Shown: positions 1 through 9,078 of the stretch, in pieces
How the letters are laid out: each line of letters opens with the position of its first letter
Position numbering within the stretch: the stretch's first letter is position 1
DNA from: an uncultured Alphaproteobacteria bacterium
GTDB lineage: Bacteria > Pseudomonadota > Alphaproteobacteria > Geminicoccales > Geminicoccaceae
Assembly: GCA_937995535.1 (NCBI GenBank)
Contig: CALKJU010000029.1
Span: 1-64,000 of the forward strand
Direction of reading: 5' to 3'
DNA: 64,000 bases
Position numbers and translations under genes: made by a program
The notes under the pieces: generated by a model
Told to the model about the DNA's origin: nothing
Databases searched by the model: none
The model's input: the letters and a program-made list of their open reading frames with translations, nothing else

Positions 1-462
1 GGTGGGCGCACCATGATGGGGCTCACCCCGGCGGACGCCGCCATCCTGGCCGGTGCGTTACCGACGCCGCCCGTCGCCATCGGTGCCAATTGCGGCGTCG
101 GGCCGAGCCAGCTCGTCGCCACGATCCTCGCGATGCGCGACACAGCGCCAGGCGCGCTGCTGGTCGCCAAGGCGAACTGCGGCATTCCGGAATATCGTGA
201 CGGTCAGATCCACTACACCGGCACCGAGACGGTCATGGCGGCCTATGCGCGGCTGGCGCGCGACGCCGGCGCGCGGATCGTCGGTGGCTGCTGTGGCACG
301 ACGGCGGCGCATCTTGCCGCGATGCGCGCGGCGCTCGACCACAGCGAGCCCGGGCCGATCCCCGATCTGCCGCTGATCGAGAGGCAACTCGGCGCGCTGG
401 GGCCGCAGGCGGCCGGTCGCTCGCCAGGCGGACGCGACCGACGGCGGCGTGGTACCGTCTGA
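1..462 (+). CDS. bmt: Betaine-homocysteine S-methyltransferase, C-terminal part (5' end outside window)
   Basis: The frame is open to the left edge, so the N-terminal half is missing. The visible 150 or so residues match the C-terminal half of the zinc-dependent homocysteine S-methyltransferase barrel: IGANCG gives one zinc-ligand cysteine, and GGCCGT gives the paired cysteines. Family knowledge: the enzyme moves a methyl group from betaine to homocysteine to make methionine. The tail after the last barrel helix is Arg/Gly rich and not conserved. Betaine as donor is inferred from resemblance to rhizobial Bmt proteins; another methyl donor of the same fold is possible. It stands alone, followed by a gene fragment. 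Confidence 0.82.
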   Translation, partial: GGRTMMGLTPADAAILAGALPTPPVAIGANCGVGPSQLVATILAMRDTAPGALLVAKANCGIPEYRDGQIHYTGTETVMAAYARLARDAGARIVGGCCGTTAAHLAAMRAALDHSEPGPIPDLPLIERQLGALGPQAAGRSPGGRDRRRRGTV

Positions 463-502
463 TTTTCTCGTAATAGGTTCGGTTGGACAGACGGCTTGCT
501 GA

Positions 503-889
503 CGGTCTTCAAGAGCCGCAGCGGAGACGAGGATAGCCTCTTCCGAGCTTTCGCCGATGCGCCAGGTCCTGCCGGATCTCGTGGCCCTGTGGGGCGATCA
601 GCCCTACCAGGGCAGCATCGGGGCACGTCGGCCGGGCGTCGGCGAGCGGCGCTGGCCGCGCGTGCGCCGACTGGTCTCGGGCCGCGCCGGGAACCACCGC
701 CCGGACGGCTGGCTGGTCGCCAGCGGGCCTGGTATCGCCGCCGGGCGGGATCTGGGCCGCGTGGCCGCGGTCGACGCGGTGGCGACCTTCGCCGAGTGGC
801 TCGGGACCGCGCGCCCCGAGCTGCTGGACGGCCGCCCCCTCGCGGGCCTGCGCGGAGGCGTTTCGGAACCTGCGCCGGCGACCGCGTGA
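503..889 (+). pseudogene. Truncated C-terminal fragment of an alkaline-phosphatase-superfamily phosphohydrolase
   Basis: The frame opens after a TGA at 500-502, and its first ATG is at 557. The roughly 110 residues resemble only the end of type I phosphodiesterase / nucleotide pyrophosphatase-like proteins: a GNHRPDGWLVASGPGI segment (His ligand region), then the VDAVATFAEWLG helix and a DGRPL turn. The metal-binding N-terminal domain with the catalytic Thr/Ser is absent, and the bases before 557 do not encode it. Most likely this is the remnant of a deleted gene, although an expressed stub from the ATG at 557 cannot be excluded. Confidence 0.6.
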
Positions 890-904
890 GCGGGACGGGC
901 AGCG

Positions 905-936
905 GTCAGGTCCCCGGCCGGAGCCGGGGACCTGAC
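905..936. terminator. Perfect 14-bp stem-loop, probable bidirectional terminator
   Basis: GTCAGGTCCCCGGC (905-918) pairs exactly with 923-936 around a CGGA loop. It lies between the rightward fragment ending at 889 and the leftward protease gene ending at 957, where a shared terminator is expected. Neither side has a run of T, so termination is inferred from stem strength and position. Confidence 0.6.
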
Positions 937-956
937 ACACCGAACGTCGGCGAGGC

Positions 957-2081
957 TCAGAGCAGCGAGCAGCTCCCGGTGCCGTGCAGCGACCGGGCAC
1001 GGTTGCAGGCGGTATTGTACATGTTCACGAAATTGTTGCTGTTGCCGGGGCCGCTCAGCGTCGAGGCGCCGCCGATCTTGATCGTGCGGTTGACGTAGCC
1101 CCACGAGGTCGCGGCGAACACGACGTTCCGGAACGGCCACTGGCCGGTCGAGCCGGCGGTCGACTGCAGCGCGCCGTGGTTGGCGATGTGCGGGCCGCCG
1201 CTCGAGCCACCCTCCATGCCGGTGCCGTAGGTGTAGTCGCGCGTGTCGGAGCGCTCGAGGTGCTGGCTCTCGGTCATCCGCTGGCCGCCGTAGTAGTTCG
1301 CCGGATAGCCGAGCTGGGTATTGTACCAGAACGGCTGCAGGCAGTTGGAGACGCAGAAGCCGTACCAGCCGGTCGCGGTGCCGATCTCCTGCGTCGTGCC
1401 GATCCGCTTGCCGAGCACGACCAGCGCCACGTCGTAGCCCTGATCGAGCGCACCGACGTTGAACCAGCCATTGGTCGTGACCACCGTATCGGCGTTCGCC
1501 CTGCCATAGGGGGCGGCACCGTTGTTGTAGGCCGGCGTGAAGCTGCCGCTGCGGATCCAGCCCGAGCTGCCGCCGCCGCCGCGATGCACGCAGTGCCCGG
1601 CGGTGGCGATGATCGAGCGCGAGATCAGGGAGCCGGAGCAACGGAAGCTGCCGCCGCTCGCCGCCACGAAGGTGAACCAGCCGGTCGGCCGGTACGAGGC
1701 CGCCTGTGGGTTGTCCACGAGCTTGTCGGTGTAGTGGTAGATCGAGTTGAACCCGCTGCTGCCGACATCCTCCGGCGCGCGGCCGCTGCCGGCACCATCG
1801 GCCGGCGGCGCGACCTGCACCTCGCGCGGTCCGTCCTGACCGGGAATGATCACGGGCGGCGCGCGCATCGGCCCGCCGAACGCCTCGGCCGGCTGCGAGA
1901 CCTCCCGCGGCAGCCGATCGAGCATCCGCCGCATCGGTTGCGCACTGCGCAGCATCGACTCGATCTGCGCCTCGCCGGCACCGGTCGGCAGGCGCTTGAC
2001 CTTGGCGGCATCGGCCGCGGTCGCCATGCTGACGGCCAAGGCCACGACCGCCACGCCGAGCATGAGCCTACGGATATCCAT
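957..2081 (-). CDS. Secreted trypsin-like serine protease
   Basis: A 374-residue protein with an N-terminal signal peptide (MDIRRLM plus a hydrophobic stretch to about residue 24), a linker of about 90 residues, and a chymotrypsin-fold domain. The catalytic triad is visible: His163 in TAGHC, Asp217 in YDVAL and Ser294 in GGSSGGP. Cys pairs near 148/164 and 243/247 suggest disulfides in the periplasm or outside the cell. The start at 2081 is chosen because GGAGGGG lies just upstream and the signal peptide begins there; the frame runs further upstream without protein-like sequence. The substrate is unknown. It ends against the hairpin at 905-936. Confidence 0.85.
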   Translation of the reverse strand: MDIRRLMLGVAVVALAVSMATAADAAKVKRLPTGAGEAQIESMLRSAQPMRRMLDRLPREVSQPAEAFGGPMRAPPVIIPGQDGPREVQVAPPADGAGSGRAPEDVGSSGFNSIYHYTDKLVDNPQAASYRPTGWFTFVAASGGSFRCSGSLISRSIIATAGHCVHRGGGGSSGWIRSGSFTPAYNNGAAPYGRANADTVVTTNGWFNVGALDQGYDVALVVLGKRIGTTQEIGTATGWYGFCVSNCLQPFWYNTQLGYPANYYGGQRMTESQHLERSDTRDYTYGTGMEGGSSGGPHIANHGALQSTAGSTGQWPFRNVVFAATSWGYVNRTIKIGGASTLSGPGNSNNFVNMYNTACNRARSLHGTGSCSLL

Positions 2082-2281
2082 GAGGGTCCCCTCCACAAGC
2101 ACCCGCCGGCCGCGCAGCCGGCGCGCCTGTTCGGTCGCGCGGCCTATCCGCGAGCGACCGGATGGAAGGACAGCAGCAAGTATTTGCGGAGTATGTGATC
2201 GGCCGCACAAGCGTGCTGTGTTGGACCGCACTGCACCCGCCGGCTGCGCAGGCTTGTCAGAAGCCGACGCGCTGCTTCGCC

Positions 2282-3559
2282 TCACCCGCGTCGCAGCGCG
2301 ACCGCGCTCGGGCGTCCGGGCAGCCGCAGCTCGGCGCGGCGAGGCGGGCTCTGCGCGATCACCTTGCCGGCGCGCAGCACCTGCAGGCGCGCCGCCTTGA
2401 GCCGGATCGCCTCGACCGGGTCCCTGGCGTCGAGCACGACCATGTCGGCGCGGCAGCCGGGCTCGAGGCCGTAGCCGTCGAGCCCGAGGATCGCCGCCGG
2501 CACGCTGGTCACGCTGTCGAAGCAGCGGCGCATCGCCTCCTGCGAGGTCAAGAGGCCGACATGGACGGCCATGTGCGCCACCTCGAGCATGTCGCCCGAG
2601 CCGAGGCTGTACCACGGGTCCATCACGCAGTCGTGGCCGAAGGCGACCGGCACGCCCTCGGCCCACAGCTCGGGCACCCGGGTCATCCCACGTCGCTTCG
2701 GGTAGGTGTCGTGGCGACCCTGGATGGTGATGTTGATCAGCGGGTTCGCGATGATCGCGACGTCCGCCTCGCGGATCAGCGGCAACAGCTTGCTGGCGTA
2801 GTAGTTGTCCATGCTGTGCATGGAGGTGCAGTGCGAGCCGGCGACCCGGCCCTCGAGCCCGAGCCGGCGGGTCTCCGCAGCCAGCGTCTCGATGTGGCGC
2901 GAAAGCGGGTCGTCGGTCTCGTCGCAGTGCATGTCGACCATCAGCCCGCGCTCGGCGGCGAGTTCGCACAGCTCGACCACCGAGCGCCGGCCATCCTCCA
3001 TGGTCCGCTCGAAGTGCGGGATGCCGCCGACCAGATCGACGCCCATGTCGAGCGCGCGCCGCAGGTTCTCGCGCGCCCCTGGCGAGCGGTAGAGCCCGTC
3101 CTGCGGGAAGGCCACCAGTTGCAGTGTCAGATAGGGGGCGACCCGGCGCTTGACCTCGAGCAGGCCGTGGACGCCGGTGAGGCGGTCGTCGCAGACATCG
3201 ACATGGCTGCGGATCGCCTGGATGCCCTGCGCCACCGCGATGTCGCAATAGGCCAGCGCCCGCTCGACCACCGCCTCGACGGTCAGGACCCGCTTCAGCT
3301 CGCCCCAGAGCTGGATGCCCTCCAAGAGCGTACCCGAGCGGTTGAGCCGCGGGATGCCGAGCGACAAGGTCGCGTCCATGTGGAAGTGCGCGTCGACGAA
3401 GGGCGGTGTGACCAGCAGCCCGTGCGCGTCGATCTCCTCGCGCCCCTCGGCCGGGATCCGCGGCCCGACTGCCTGCACGAGCCCGTCGGCGACGACGATG
3501 TCGACCCCCTCCCGCCCGTCCGGCAGGTTGGCACCACGGATGATCAGGTCGGGTTGCAT
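2282..3559 (-). CDS. Cytosine deaminase-like metal-dependent amidohydrolase
   Basis: About 425 residues of the amidohydrolase superfamily in the CodA-like branch. Visible metal ligands are the HxH pair (His58 and His60 in VDAHFHMD), MHCDE, a later SHC segment and the FGHD aspartate motif before DPWY. Family members hydrolyse exocyclic amines such as that of cytosine, or ring amides; the true substrate is not decided by sequence. The start at Met 3559 (MQPDLIIRG) gives the usual N-terminal beta strand; a longer frame to 3616 adds a non-conserved Arg-rich leader. It follows yidC on the same strand, 76 bases away, which is not the usual partner of that operon. Confidence 0.83.
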   Translation of the reverse strand: MQPDLIIRGANLPDGREGVDIVVADGLVQAVGPRIPAEGREEIDAHGLLVTPPFVDAHFHMDATLSLGIPRLNRSGTLLEGIQLWGELKRVLTVEAVVERALAYCDIAVAQGIQAIRSHVDVCDDRLTGVHGLLEVKRRVAPYLTLQLVAFPQDGLYRSPGARENLRRALDMGVDLVGGIPHFERTMEDGRRSVVELCELAAERGLMVDMHCDETDDPLSRHIETLAAETRRLGLEGRVAGSHCTSMHSMDNYYASKLLPLIREADVAIIANPLINITIQGRHDTYPKRRGMTRVPELWAEGVPVAFGHDCVMDPWYSLGSGDMLEVAHMAVHVGLLTSQEAMRRCFDSVTSVPAAILGLDGYGLEPGCRADMVVLDARDPVEAIRLKAARLQVLRAGKVIAQSPPRRAELRLPGRPSAVALRRG

Positions 3560-3635
3560 CGCGGATCTTATCCCGTGTTCGCGGGGAGCTATCGCCCGAC
3601 CGCCCGGGGCCCGCAAGCGAGGCGGCGGGTAGCCG

Positions 3636-5357
3636 CTACGCCGTCGGGTTTTGCACGCCCATGCGCTTCATGATGTACCATTGCTGGGCGATCGAGAGGA
3701 CGTTGTTCCACGTCCAGTAGATCACCAGCCCGGCCGGGAAGGTGGCGAACAGGAAGGTGAACATCACCGGCAGCAGCAGCATGATCCGGGCCTGCATCGG
3801 ATCGGCCGGCTGCGGGTTGAGCTTGGTCTGCAGCCACATCGTCAGCCCCATGGCGAGCGGCCAGACGCCGATCATCAGCAGCGCCGGCGGGTCCCACGGG
3901 ATCAGGCCGAACAGGTTGAAGAGGCTGGTCGGATCGGGCGCGGAGAGGTCGGTGATCCAGCCGAAGAACGGTGCGTGGCGCATCTCGATGCTGACGAACA
4001 GCACCTTGTAGAGGGCGAAGAACACGGGGATCTGCACGACGATCGGCAGGCAGCCGGAGACTGGATTCACCTTCTCGCGCTTGTAGAGCTCCATCAGCTC
4101 CTGGTTCATGCGCTGCCGGTCGTCGCCGGCACGCTCGCGGATCTTCATCATCTCCGGCTGCAGCTTCTTCATCTTGCTCATCGCCCGATAGGACTTGTTG
4201 GCGAGCGGGAAGAACAGCAGCTTGACGAGCAGGGTGAGCAGGAGGATGGCGACGCCGTAGTTGCCGGTCAGATGATAGAAGAAGTTGAGGACGTGGAAGA
4301 TCGGCTTGGTCAGGAAGTAGAACCAGCCGAAATCGACCGCGCGGTCGAACAGCGGGATGCCGAGGCTCTCGGAGTAGGCGTCGAGCTTGTCGACCTCCTT
4401 GGCGCCGGCGAACAGCCGGTCGGTCAGCGCGACCGTCGCCCCGGGCGCGACGGTCACTGGCTCGCCGAGGAAGTCGACCTGATAACGCGGCTGCCCGTCG
4501 TGCGGCGTGTAGCGGAACGTCGCGGTGAGCGGCCGCTCCTGATCGGGCACCAGCGCGGTCAGCCAGTACTTGTCGCCGATCCCGAGCCAGCCGCCGGTGC
4601 TCGGCAGCTCGACCTTGCCGTCGCTCTGCAGGTCGGAATAGTCGATCTCATGCAGCTTGCCGTCGAGGACGCCGATCGGGCCCTCGTGGAGGATGTAGAA
4701 GCCCATCGTCGCCGGCGTGCCCCAGCGGCTGATCAGGCCGTAGGGATGCAGGGTGACGGGCTCCGCGCCGTTGTTGGTCACGCGCCGCGTGACCGTGAAC
4801 ATGTACCCGTCGTCGAGGGTGAGGACCTTCTCGAAGGCGAGGCCCTGGCCGTTGTCCCAGCGCAGCGTCGTGGGCTGGTCGCGCCGCAGGCCGGTCGCGT
4901 CGCTCCGCCACGGTGTGCGCGCGTCCGGCACCACCACGCCCGGCGTCGCCGCGACCCAGCCGAACTCGGCGAAGTAGGCGTCGGGATGCCCGGCCGGGCG
5001 GAGGAGCACGATCTCGGGGGAATTGCGTTCGACGGTGACGTGGTAGTCGGCCAGGGTCACGTCGTCGATCCGCGCGCCCGCGAGCGACACCGAGCCATGC
5101 AGGCGACCGTTGTCGATGGGCAGCCGCGGTGCTGCCGCCGCTGCGGGAGCGGCCTCGGGCTGCGCCGGCAGCGTGCCCGGTGGCACAGCATCCGTCGGCG
5201 CTGGCGTCTGGCCTGGCTGGACGGGCTGCGTCGCCGCCTGCTGCTGGGCCAGCTGCTCGGCCTGGCGCAGCCGGGGCAGCTCGTAGAGGAACTGGAACGC
5301 CAGGATGATGCCGATCGAGAGAACGATCGCGAGAATCAGGTTCCGCTGGTCCGTCAT
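3636..5357 (-). CDS. yidC: Membrane protein insertase YidC
   Basis: A 573-residue inner-membrane insertase. TM1 is at the N-terminus ([17 protein letters not shown]), followed by an Ala/Pro/Gln-rich linker, the large periplasmic beta-supersandwich domain, and the conserved core of five helices with the FFALYKVLF and WNNVLS segments near the C-terminus. The conserved cytoplasmic loop between core helices ([16 protein letters not shown]) is present. It inserts and folds inner-membrane proteins alone or with Sec. The start at 5357 overlaps the yidD stop as ATGA, implying coupled translation. It is the last gene of the rpmH-rnpA-yidD-yidC operon. Confidence 0.97.
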   Translation of the reverse strand: MTDQRNLILAIVLSIGIILAFQFLYELPRLRQAEQLAQQQAATQPVQPGQTPAPTDAVPPGTLPAQPEAAPAAAAAPRLPIDNGRLHGSVSLAGARIDDVTLADYHVTVERNSPEIVLLRPAGHPDAYFAEFGWVAATPGVVVPDARTPWRSDATGLRRDQPTTLRWDNGQGLAFEKVLTLDDGYMFTVTRRVTNNGAEPVTLHPYGLISRWGTPATMGFYILHEGPIGVLDGKLHEIDYSDLQSDGKVELPSTGGWLGIGDKYWLTALVPDQERPLTATFRYTPHDGQPRYQVDFLGEPVTVAPGATVALTDRLFAGAKEVDKLDAYSESLGIPLFDRAVDFGWFYFLTKPIFHVLNFFYHLTGNYGVAILLLTLLVKLLFFPLANKSYRAMSKMKKLQPEMMKIRERAGDDRQRMNQELMELYKREKVNPVSGCLPIVVQIPVFFALYKVLFVSIEMRHAPFFGWITDLSAPDPTSLFNLFGLIPWDPPALLMIGVWPLAMGLTMWLQTKLNPQPADPMQARIMLLLPVMFTFLFATFPAGLVIYWTWNNVLSIAQQWYIMKRMGVQNPTA

Positions 5358-5698
5358 GGCGCGGGTCGACTCCCCGGCCCGGGCCGGGCGGCGACGGGCG
5401 GCTGATGGCGGTGGGCGGGCGGAACCGGGTCGTAGCCCGAGCCACCCCAGGGATGGCAGCGCAGGATGCGGCGCAGGGCGAGCCAGGAGCCGCGCCAAGC
5501 GCCGTGCGCCGCCAATGCCTCAAGCGCATAGGCGGAGCAGGAGGGCGCGAAGCGGCAGTTCGGGCCGAGCACCGGTGAGAGCAGCAGGCGGTAGGCGTGG
5601 ATCAGGGCGCTGAGGAGGAGGACGACGGGGCCCCGCCGGGCGGCGTCAGCCGCCGGATGCAGGCTTCGAGATCGGAGCGCAGTTGGCTGAAGGGACAT
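5354..5698 (-). CDS. yidD: Membrane protein insertion efficiency factor YidD
   Basis: A small protein of up to 114 residues with the diagnostic core: a short amphipathic helix, then [21 protein letters not shown] and the [16 protein letters not shown] motif with its conserved cysteines. YidD assists YidC-mediated insertion at the inner face of the membrane. The only standard start codon is ATG 5698, which lies 97 bases inside rnpA. The conserved core begins some 27 residues later and no ATG, GTG or TTG occurs between, so either the long overlap is real or a rare start codon is used. Confidence 0.93.
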   Translation of the reverse strand: MSLQPTALRSRSLHPAADAARRGPVVLLLSALIHAYRLLLSPVLGPNCRFAPSCSAYALEALAAHGAWRGSWLALRRILRCHPWGGSGYDPVPPAHRHQPPVAARPGPGSRPAP

Positions 5699-6009
5699 GT
5701 CAGAGCCGCGCCTCGGGCCACCACCACATAGTTCCAGCCCGGCGCGAAGACCACCCAGGGGAGGCTGTCGATCGCCGCGCGCAATCGTCGCCGGGCACGG
5801 TTCCTCATCACGGCGCCGCCCAGCTTGCGCGTCACCGTGAAGCCCACCCCCGACATGCCGGACGCATCGGGGCGCAACCCGGCCTGGAGCAGGAACGCCG
5901 CCGTACCCGTCCGCCGGCCACGGGCGGTGGCGAGAAACTCCGCCCGGCGCTTGAGACGGACCGGCCGCCGCGCCGGTCTGCCTTCAGGCGGAGAGCCGCT
6001 TCCGGCCAC
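5602..6009 (-). CDS. rnpA: Ribonuclease P protein component
   Basis: A 135-residue basic protein with the RnpA signature: LKRRAEF at the start of the fold, then [19 protein letters not shown] (the RNR motif that contacts RNase P RNA) and a C-terminal helix. It is the protein subunit of the tRNA 5'-processing ribozyme. The start at 6009 overlaps the end of rpmH by 26 bases. The first 16 residues (Gly/Pro/Arg rich) are not conserved, but there is no later standard start before the core. The 3' third overlaps yidD. Confidence 0.95.
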   Translation of the reverse strand: MAGSGSPPEGRPARRPVRLKRRAEFLATARGRRTGTAAFLLQAGLRPDASGMSGVGFTVTRKLGGAVMRNRARRRLRAAIDSLPWVVFAPGWNYVVVARGAALTCPFSQLRSDLEACIRRLTPPGGAPSSSSSAP

Positions 6010-6118
6010 GCGCGCGACGCGCGGCGATGACCCGACGCCCTCCCACGGTGGCCATGCGCGCGCGAAACCCGTGGCGGCGTTTGCGCACGAGCCGGCTGGG
6101 CTGGTAGGTACGCTTCAC
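5984..6118 (-). CDS. rpmH: Large ribosomal subunit protein bL34
   Basis: A 44-residue, highly basic protein: [20 protein letters not shown] is the hallmark of bL34, followed by an Arg-rich tail ending RKRLSA. The correct start is a GTG at 6118 because all family members begin with this KRTYQPS segment; an ATG 57 bases upstream would add an unrelated leader. First gene of the rpmH-rnpA-yidD-yidC operon. Confidence 0.97.
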   Translation of the reverse strand: MKRTYQPSRLVRKRRHGFRARMATVGGRRVIAARRARGRKRLSA

Positions 6119-6255
6119 GGTGCAAACCTTGCCTGGAGATCGGACAAACCGCGCTGGGCTATAAGGACCGGCCATCCGGGTGTCAAACCTGCTGCGGCCG
6201 TCACCGCCTTGTGAGCGGGGGTGAGTCGTCGCGCTCGCGCCGCGACGCTAGCTTT

Positions 6256-6287
6256 TTGACGGTGTGACCGATTGACGGTGTGACCGA
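6256..6287. repeat. Exact 16-bp tandem repeat upstream of the DUF547 gene
   Basis: TTGACGGTGTGACCGA occurs twice head to tail (6256-6271 and 6272-6287), ending 15 bases before the ATG at 6303. Each copy carries TTGAC, so it may contain duplicated promoter or regulator-binding elements, or it may be a replication slip. Confidence 0.85.
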
Positions 6288-6302
6288 GGATCTGACCGGG
6301 CC

Positions 6303-7133
6303 ATGGATCGGCGTAGCTTTCTCTTCGTCGCGGCCGCCGCCGCACTCGCATCGGCTGCGGCTCGCGCTGCGCCGAAAGCACAGCTGTGGGAGCGCTGGCA
6401 GGCCCATGAGCCGGCCTCACGCACGGCCGTCGACCATACCATCTGGGCCGAGGTGCTGCGCACCTACGTGAGCGCCTCGCCGGACGGGATCAACCGTTTC
6501 GCCTATGGCGCGATGTCGGCCGGGGATCGGCAACGCCTTGCGACCTACCTTGGCAGGCTCGCGGCGACACCGGTGAGCCGCCTCGCCCGACCTGAGCAGC
6601 TCGCCTATTGGATCAATCTCTACAACGCTCTGACCGTGCAGTGCGTGCTTGAGCATTATCCGGTAAGGTCGATCCGCGACATCGACATCTCGCCGGGCCT
6701 GTTCGCCACCGGCCCGTGGGGTGCCAAGCTGGTGCGCGTCGAAGGGGAGGAGCTCAGCCTCGACGACATCGAGCATCGGATCCTGCGACCGATCTGGCAG
6801 GATCCACGGATCCACTACGCCGTGAACTGCGCGTCGCTCGGCTGCCCGAACCTGGAGCGCGAGCCCTTCACCGCGCCGGCGATGGATCGGATGCTCGACT
6901 CTGCGGCGCTGGCCTACGTCAACCACCCGCGCGGTGTGAGCGCCGTCGGCGGGCGCCTCGTCGTGTCGAGCATCTACGTGTGGTTCAGAGCCGATTTCGG
7001 CGACAGCGACGACGGTGTACTGCGCCATCTCAAGGCCTATGCGAACCCCGACCTGGCCATGGAGCTGGAGAAGCGGCGCCGCATCGACGGCCATGACTAC
7101 GACTGGGCCCTCAACGACGCCGCAGGCGTCTGA
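6303..7133 (+). CDS. Exported DUF547 domain protein
   Basis: A 276-residue protein beginning MDRRSFLFVAAAAALASAAA, a signal peptide with an RRSF pair that could also suit Tat export. The rest is a DUF547 domain: AYWINLYNALT, then HYAVNCASLGCPN and the VSSIYVWFRADFGD segment, all typical of the family. The function is not established; the fold is related to cysteine-protease-like proteins and the conserved Cys/His suggest an enzymatic site. The start is supported by position after the tandem repeat and by the signal peptide. The gene appears monocistronic. Confidence 0.85.
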   Translation: MDRRSFLFVAAAAALASAAARAAPKAQLWERWQAHEPASRTAVDHTIWAEVLRTYVSASPDGINRFAYGAMSAGDRQRLATYLGRLAATPVSRLARPEQLAYWINLYNALTVQCVLEHYPVRSIRDIDISPGLFATGPWGAKLVRVEGEELSLDDIEHRILRPIWQDPRIHYAVNCASLGCPNLEREPFTAPAMDRMLDSAALAYVNHPRGVSAVGGRLVVSSIYVWFRADFGDSDDGVLRHLKAYANPDLAMELEKRRRIDGHDYDWALNDAAGV

Positions 7134-7159
7134 CCCCGCATCCGTTTGGCCATCCGCGC

Positions 7160-7178
7160 CGTTCTTGTTAGAAGAACG
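7160..7178. repeat. 7-bp inverted repeat between the DUF547 gene and the sensor kinase
   Basis: CGTTCTT (7160-7166) pairs with AAGAACG (7172-7178) around GTTAG. It sits 32 bases upstream of the kinase ATG at 7211. It could be a weak terminator for the gene ending at 7133 or an operator for the kinase; the sequence does not decide. Confidence 0.45.
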
Positions 7179-7210
7179 TGCCATCCAGGCATCCGAGATG
7201 ACGCGACGGC

Positions 7211-8623
7211 ATGACGACCGGCGTTGACCGCCCCGGAGCCGGACGCGGGCTGTCGAGCCGGCTGCTCGCGCTGACGGTCGTGTTCGTGCTGCTCGGCGAG
7301 GTGTTGATCTTCATCCCGTCGATCGCCCGGTTCCGCGCGACCTTCCTGGAGGCCCGGCTGGCCGCGGCGCATCTCGCCAGCCTCAGTGTCGATCTCGGCG
7401 ATCGCAGCTCGGTCACGCCGCAGCTCGAGGCCGCGCTCCTGAGCCATGCCGGGGTCGTCTCGATCACGCTCTGGCGGCCGTTCGGTCAGGTGATGCTCGG
7501 GCGCAAGACCAGCGTGGATCAGGTCTACGACCTGCGCGAGGCCGGTGCCTGGCGGATGATCGTCGACAGCCTCGCGACACTTGTCGGGCCAGGCACGCGC
7601 ACCATCCGGGTGGTCGGGACATCGCCCTACTACCCCACCACGGTGGTCGACATCGTCCTGCCGGAGGCGCCCCTGCGCATGGCGATGCTCGACTACTCGT
7701 GGCGCATCCTGGCGCTCTCGATCGTGCTCTCGCTGATCGTGGCGCTGGCCATCTTCCTCAGCCTGCGGCGCATGATCGTCATGCCGCTCGCTCGCCTCAG
7801 CGCTGCCGTGCAGCGCTTCCGCGACCAGCCCGAGGACGCCGCCGGCGACCTGCTGCCGAGCCGCCGCCGTGACGAGATCGGGATCGTCGAGCGCGAGCTG
7901 GCGGAGATGCAGCGCCGCGTCCGGCAGGCCTTGCAGCAGAAGACGCGCCTCGCTGCACTGGGCGCCGCCGTGTCGCGCGTCCATCATGACCTGCGCAACA
8001 TCCTGGCCTCCGGTGTGCTGTTGTCGGAGCGGCTGGACGCGAGCGCCGACCCGGCGGTTCGCAAGGTCGCACCTCGTCTGATCGAGGCCCTGGAGCGCGC
8101 GGCGCGTCTCTGCGCCGACACGCTGAGCTTTGCGCGTTCGCGGCCCGCGCCGTCACGGCCGCGCCGGTTCGCGCTGCACCGGCTGGTCGGCGACGTCCTC
8201 GAGACCGGTCCGCCACCGGGCGTCGAGGAGCGGAACGAGGTGCCGGCCGATCTCGTCCTGCAGGCCGATCCCGATCAGCTCTACCGCGTCTTGTTGAACC
8301 TTGTACGCAATGCGCGCGAGGCCCTGGCGGAGCGCGGCGGCGCGATCGCCATCGCCGCCGAGGTCCGGTCCGAGGGGATCCGCATCACGGTCGCGGACAA
8401 TGCCGGCGGGCTGCCGAACGCGGTCCGCGAGCATCTGTTCCAGCCGTTCTCGGCCACGGGCAAGCCGGACGGCAGCGGGCTCGGCCTCGCGATCGCCCGC
8501 GAGCTGATGCGCGCTCAGGGCGGTGACATCAGCCTCTTGGCAACCTCCGAGGCAGGGACGACATTCGTGCTCCAGCTGCCGGCGCGCTGCGTGGCGCCGG
8601 CGGAGCGGGAGATGGCGGCATGA
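7211..8623 (+). CDS. Membrane sensor histidine kinase
   Basis: A 470-residue kinase. TM1 lies at about 16-38, a periplasmic sensor of some 125 residues follows, TM2 at about 165-188 leads into a HAMP-like linker, then a coiled helix and the dimerisation/phosphotransfer helix with the H box VHHDLRN (His259 expected to be phosphorylated). The ATPase domain has the N box LVRNAREAL, a G1 box DNAGG, LFQPF and the G2 box GSGLGLAI. No response regulator is adjacent, so its partner must be elsewhere. Its 3' end overlaps the next lipoprotein gene as ATGA, so kinase and lipoproteins are probably co-transcribed. Confidence 0.93.
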   Translation: MTTGVDRPGAGRGLSSRLLALTVVFVLLGEVLIFIPSIARFRATFLEARLAAAHLASLSVDLGDRSSVTPQLEAALLSHAGVVSITLWRPFGQVMLGRKTSVDQVYDLREAGAWRMIVDSLATLVGPGTRTIRVVGTSPYYPTTVVDIVLPEAPLRMAMLDYSWRILALSIVLSLIVALAIFLSLRRMIVMPLARLSAAVQRFRDQPEDAAGDLLPSRRRDEIGIVERELAEMQRRVRQALQQKTRLAALGAAVSRVHHDLRNILASGVLLSERLDASADPAVRKVAPRLIEALERAARLCADTLSFARSRPAPSRPRRFALHRLVGDVLETGPPPGVEERNEVPADLVLQADPDQLYRVLLNLVRNAREALAERGGAIAIAAEVRSEGIRITVADNAGGLPNAVREHLFQPFSATGKPDGSGLGLAIARELMRAQGGDISLLATSEAGTTFVLQLPARCVAPAEREMAA

Positions 8624-9078
8624 TGCGCGACCTTGGGCGTGTAGCCATGCTGGTGCTCGGCGCGGTGGCTCTCGGCGCTTGCGCGGAGCTGGCCCGAGGG
8701 CCGTCCCTTGCCGGCTATCCGGGCCTACAATTCCAGGTCGAGAGCTTCTACCGGTCGCGCGCTCTTGAGGAGAATGCGAGCTGCACCCAGCCGCAGATGT
8801 TCATCACCGGCTACGACGTGGTCGAGGACACCCCGACCCGGCTGGTGCTCGACGTGCGCTACCGCTACGTCGACGAGGGCATGCGCGACTTCGACGACAC
8901 CTTCTTTCCGGGGCGGATCGTCGGGCGCGGCGGCACGGGCGGCTGCACCGGCTGGGCGCAGCGGACCTTCGTCGTGGCCAAGTCCGTCGGTGGCACGAAC
9001 GGCGCCGCGGTAGCCACAAGCGTACGCTCGATGACCGGGCCGCAACGGGAGCTGCCGCCAGGCTCGGTGATGCGATGA
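8620..9078 (+). CDS. Putative lipoprotein, first of a paralogous pair
   Basis: A 152-residue protein with a lipoprotein signal ending in LGAC (Cys about 21). The mature part shares with the next gene the order YPG(L/A).....FYRSRALEENASC, an ITGYDVVEDTPTRLVLDVRY stretch and a late W/FxxRTFVxA segment, so the two are tandem paralogues. I know no function for the family. The ATG overlaps the kinase stop by 4 bases. Co-expression with a sensor kinase suggests an envelope role, for instance as an accessory sensor, which is inference only. Confidence 0.78.
   Translation: MMRDLGRVAMLVLGAVALGACAELARGPSLAGYPGLQFQVESFYRSRALEENASCTQPQMFITGYDVVEDTPTRLVLDVRYRYVDEGMRDFDDTFFPGRIVGRGGTGGCTGWAQRTFVVAKSVGGTNGAAVATSVRSMTGPQRELPPGSVMR

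Noticed and set aside
3651..5405. Long rightward open frame (584 codons) opposite yidC
   Set aside because: Antisense to an unmistakable gene and made of low-complexity Glu/Arg/Gln sequence.
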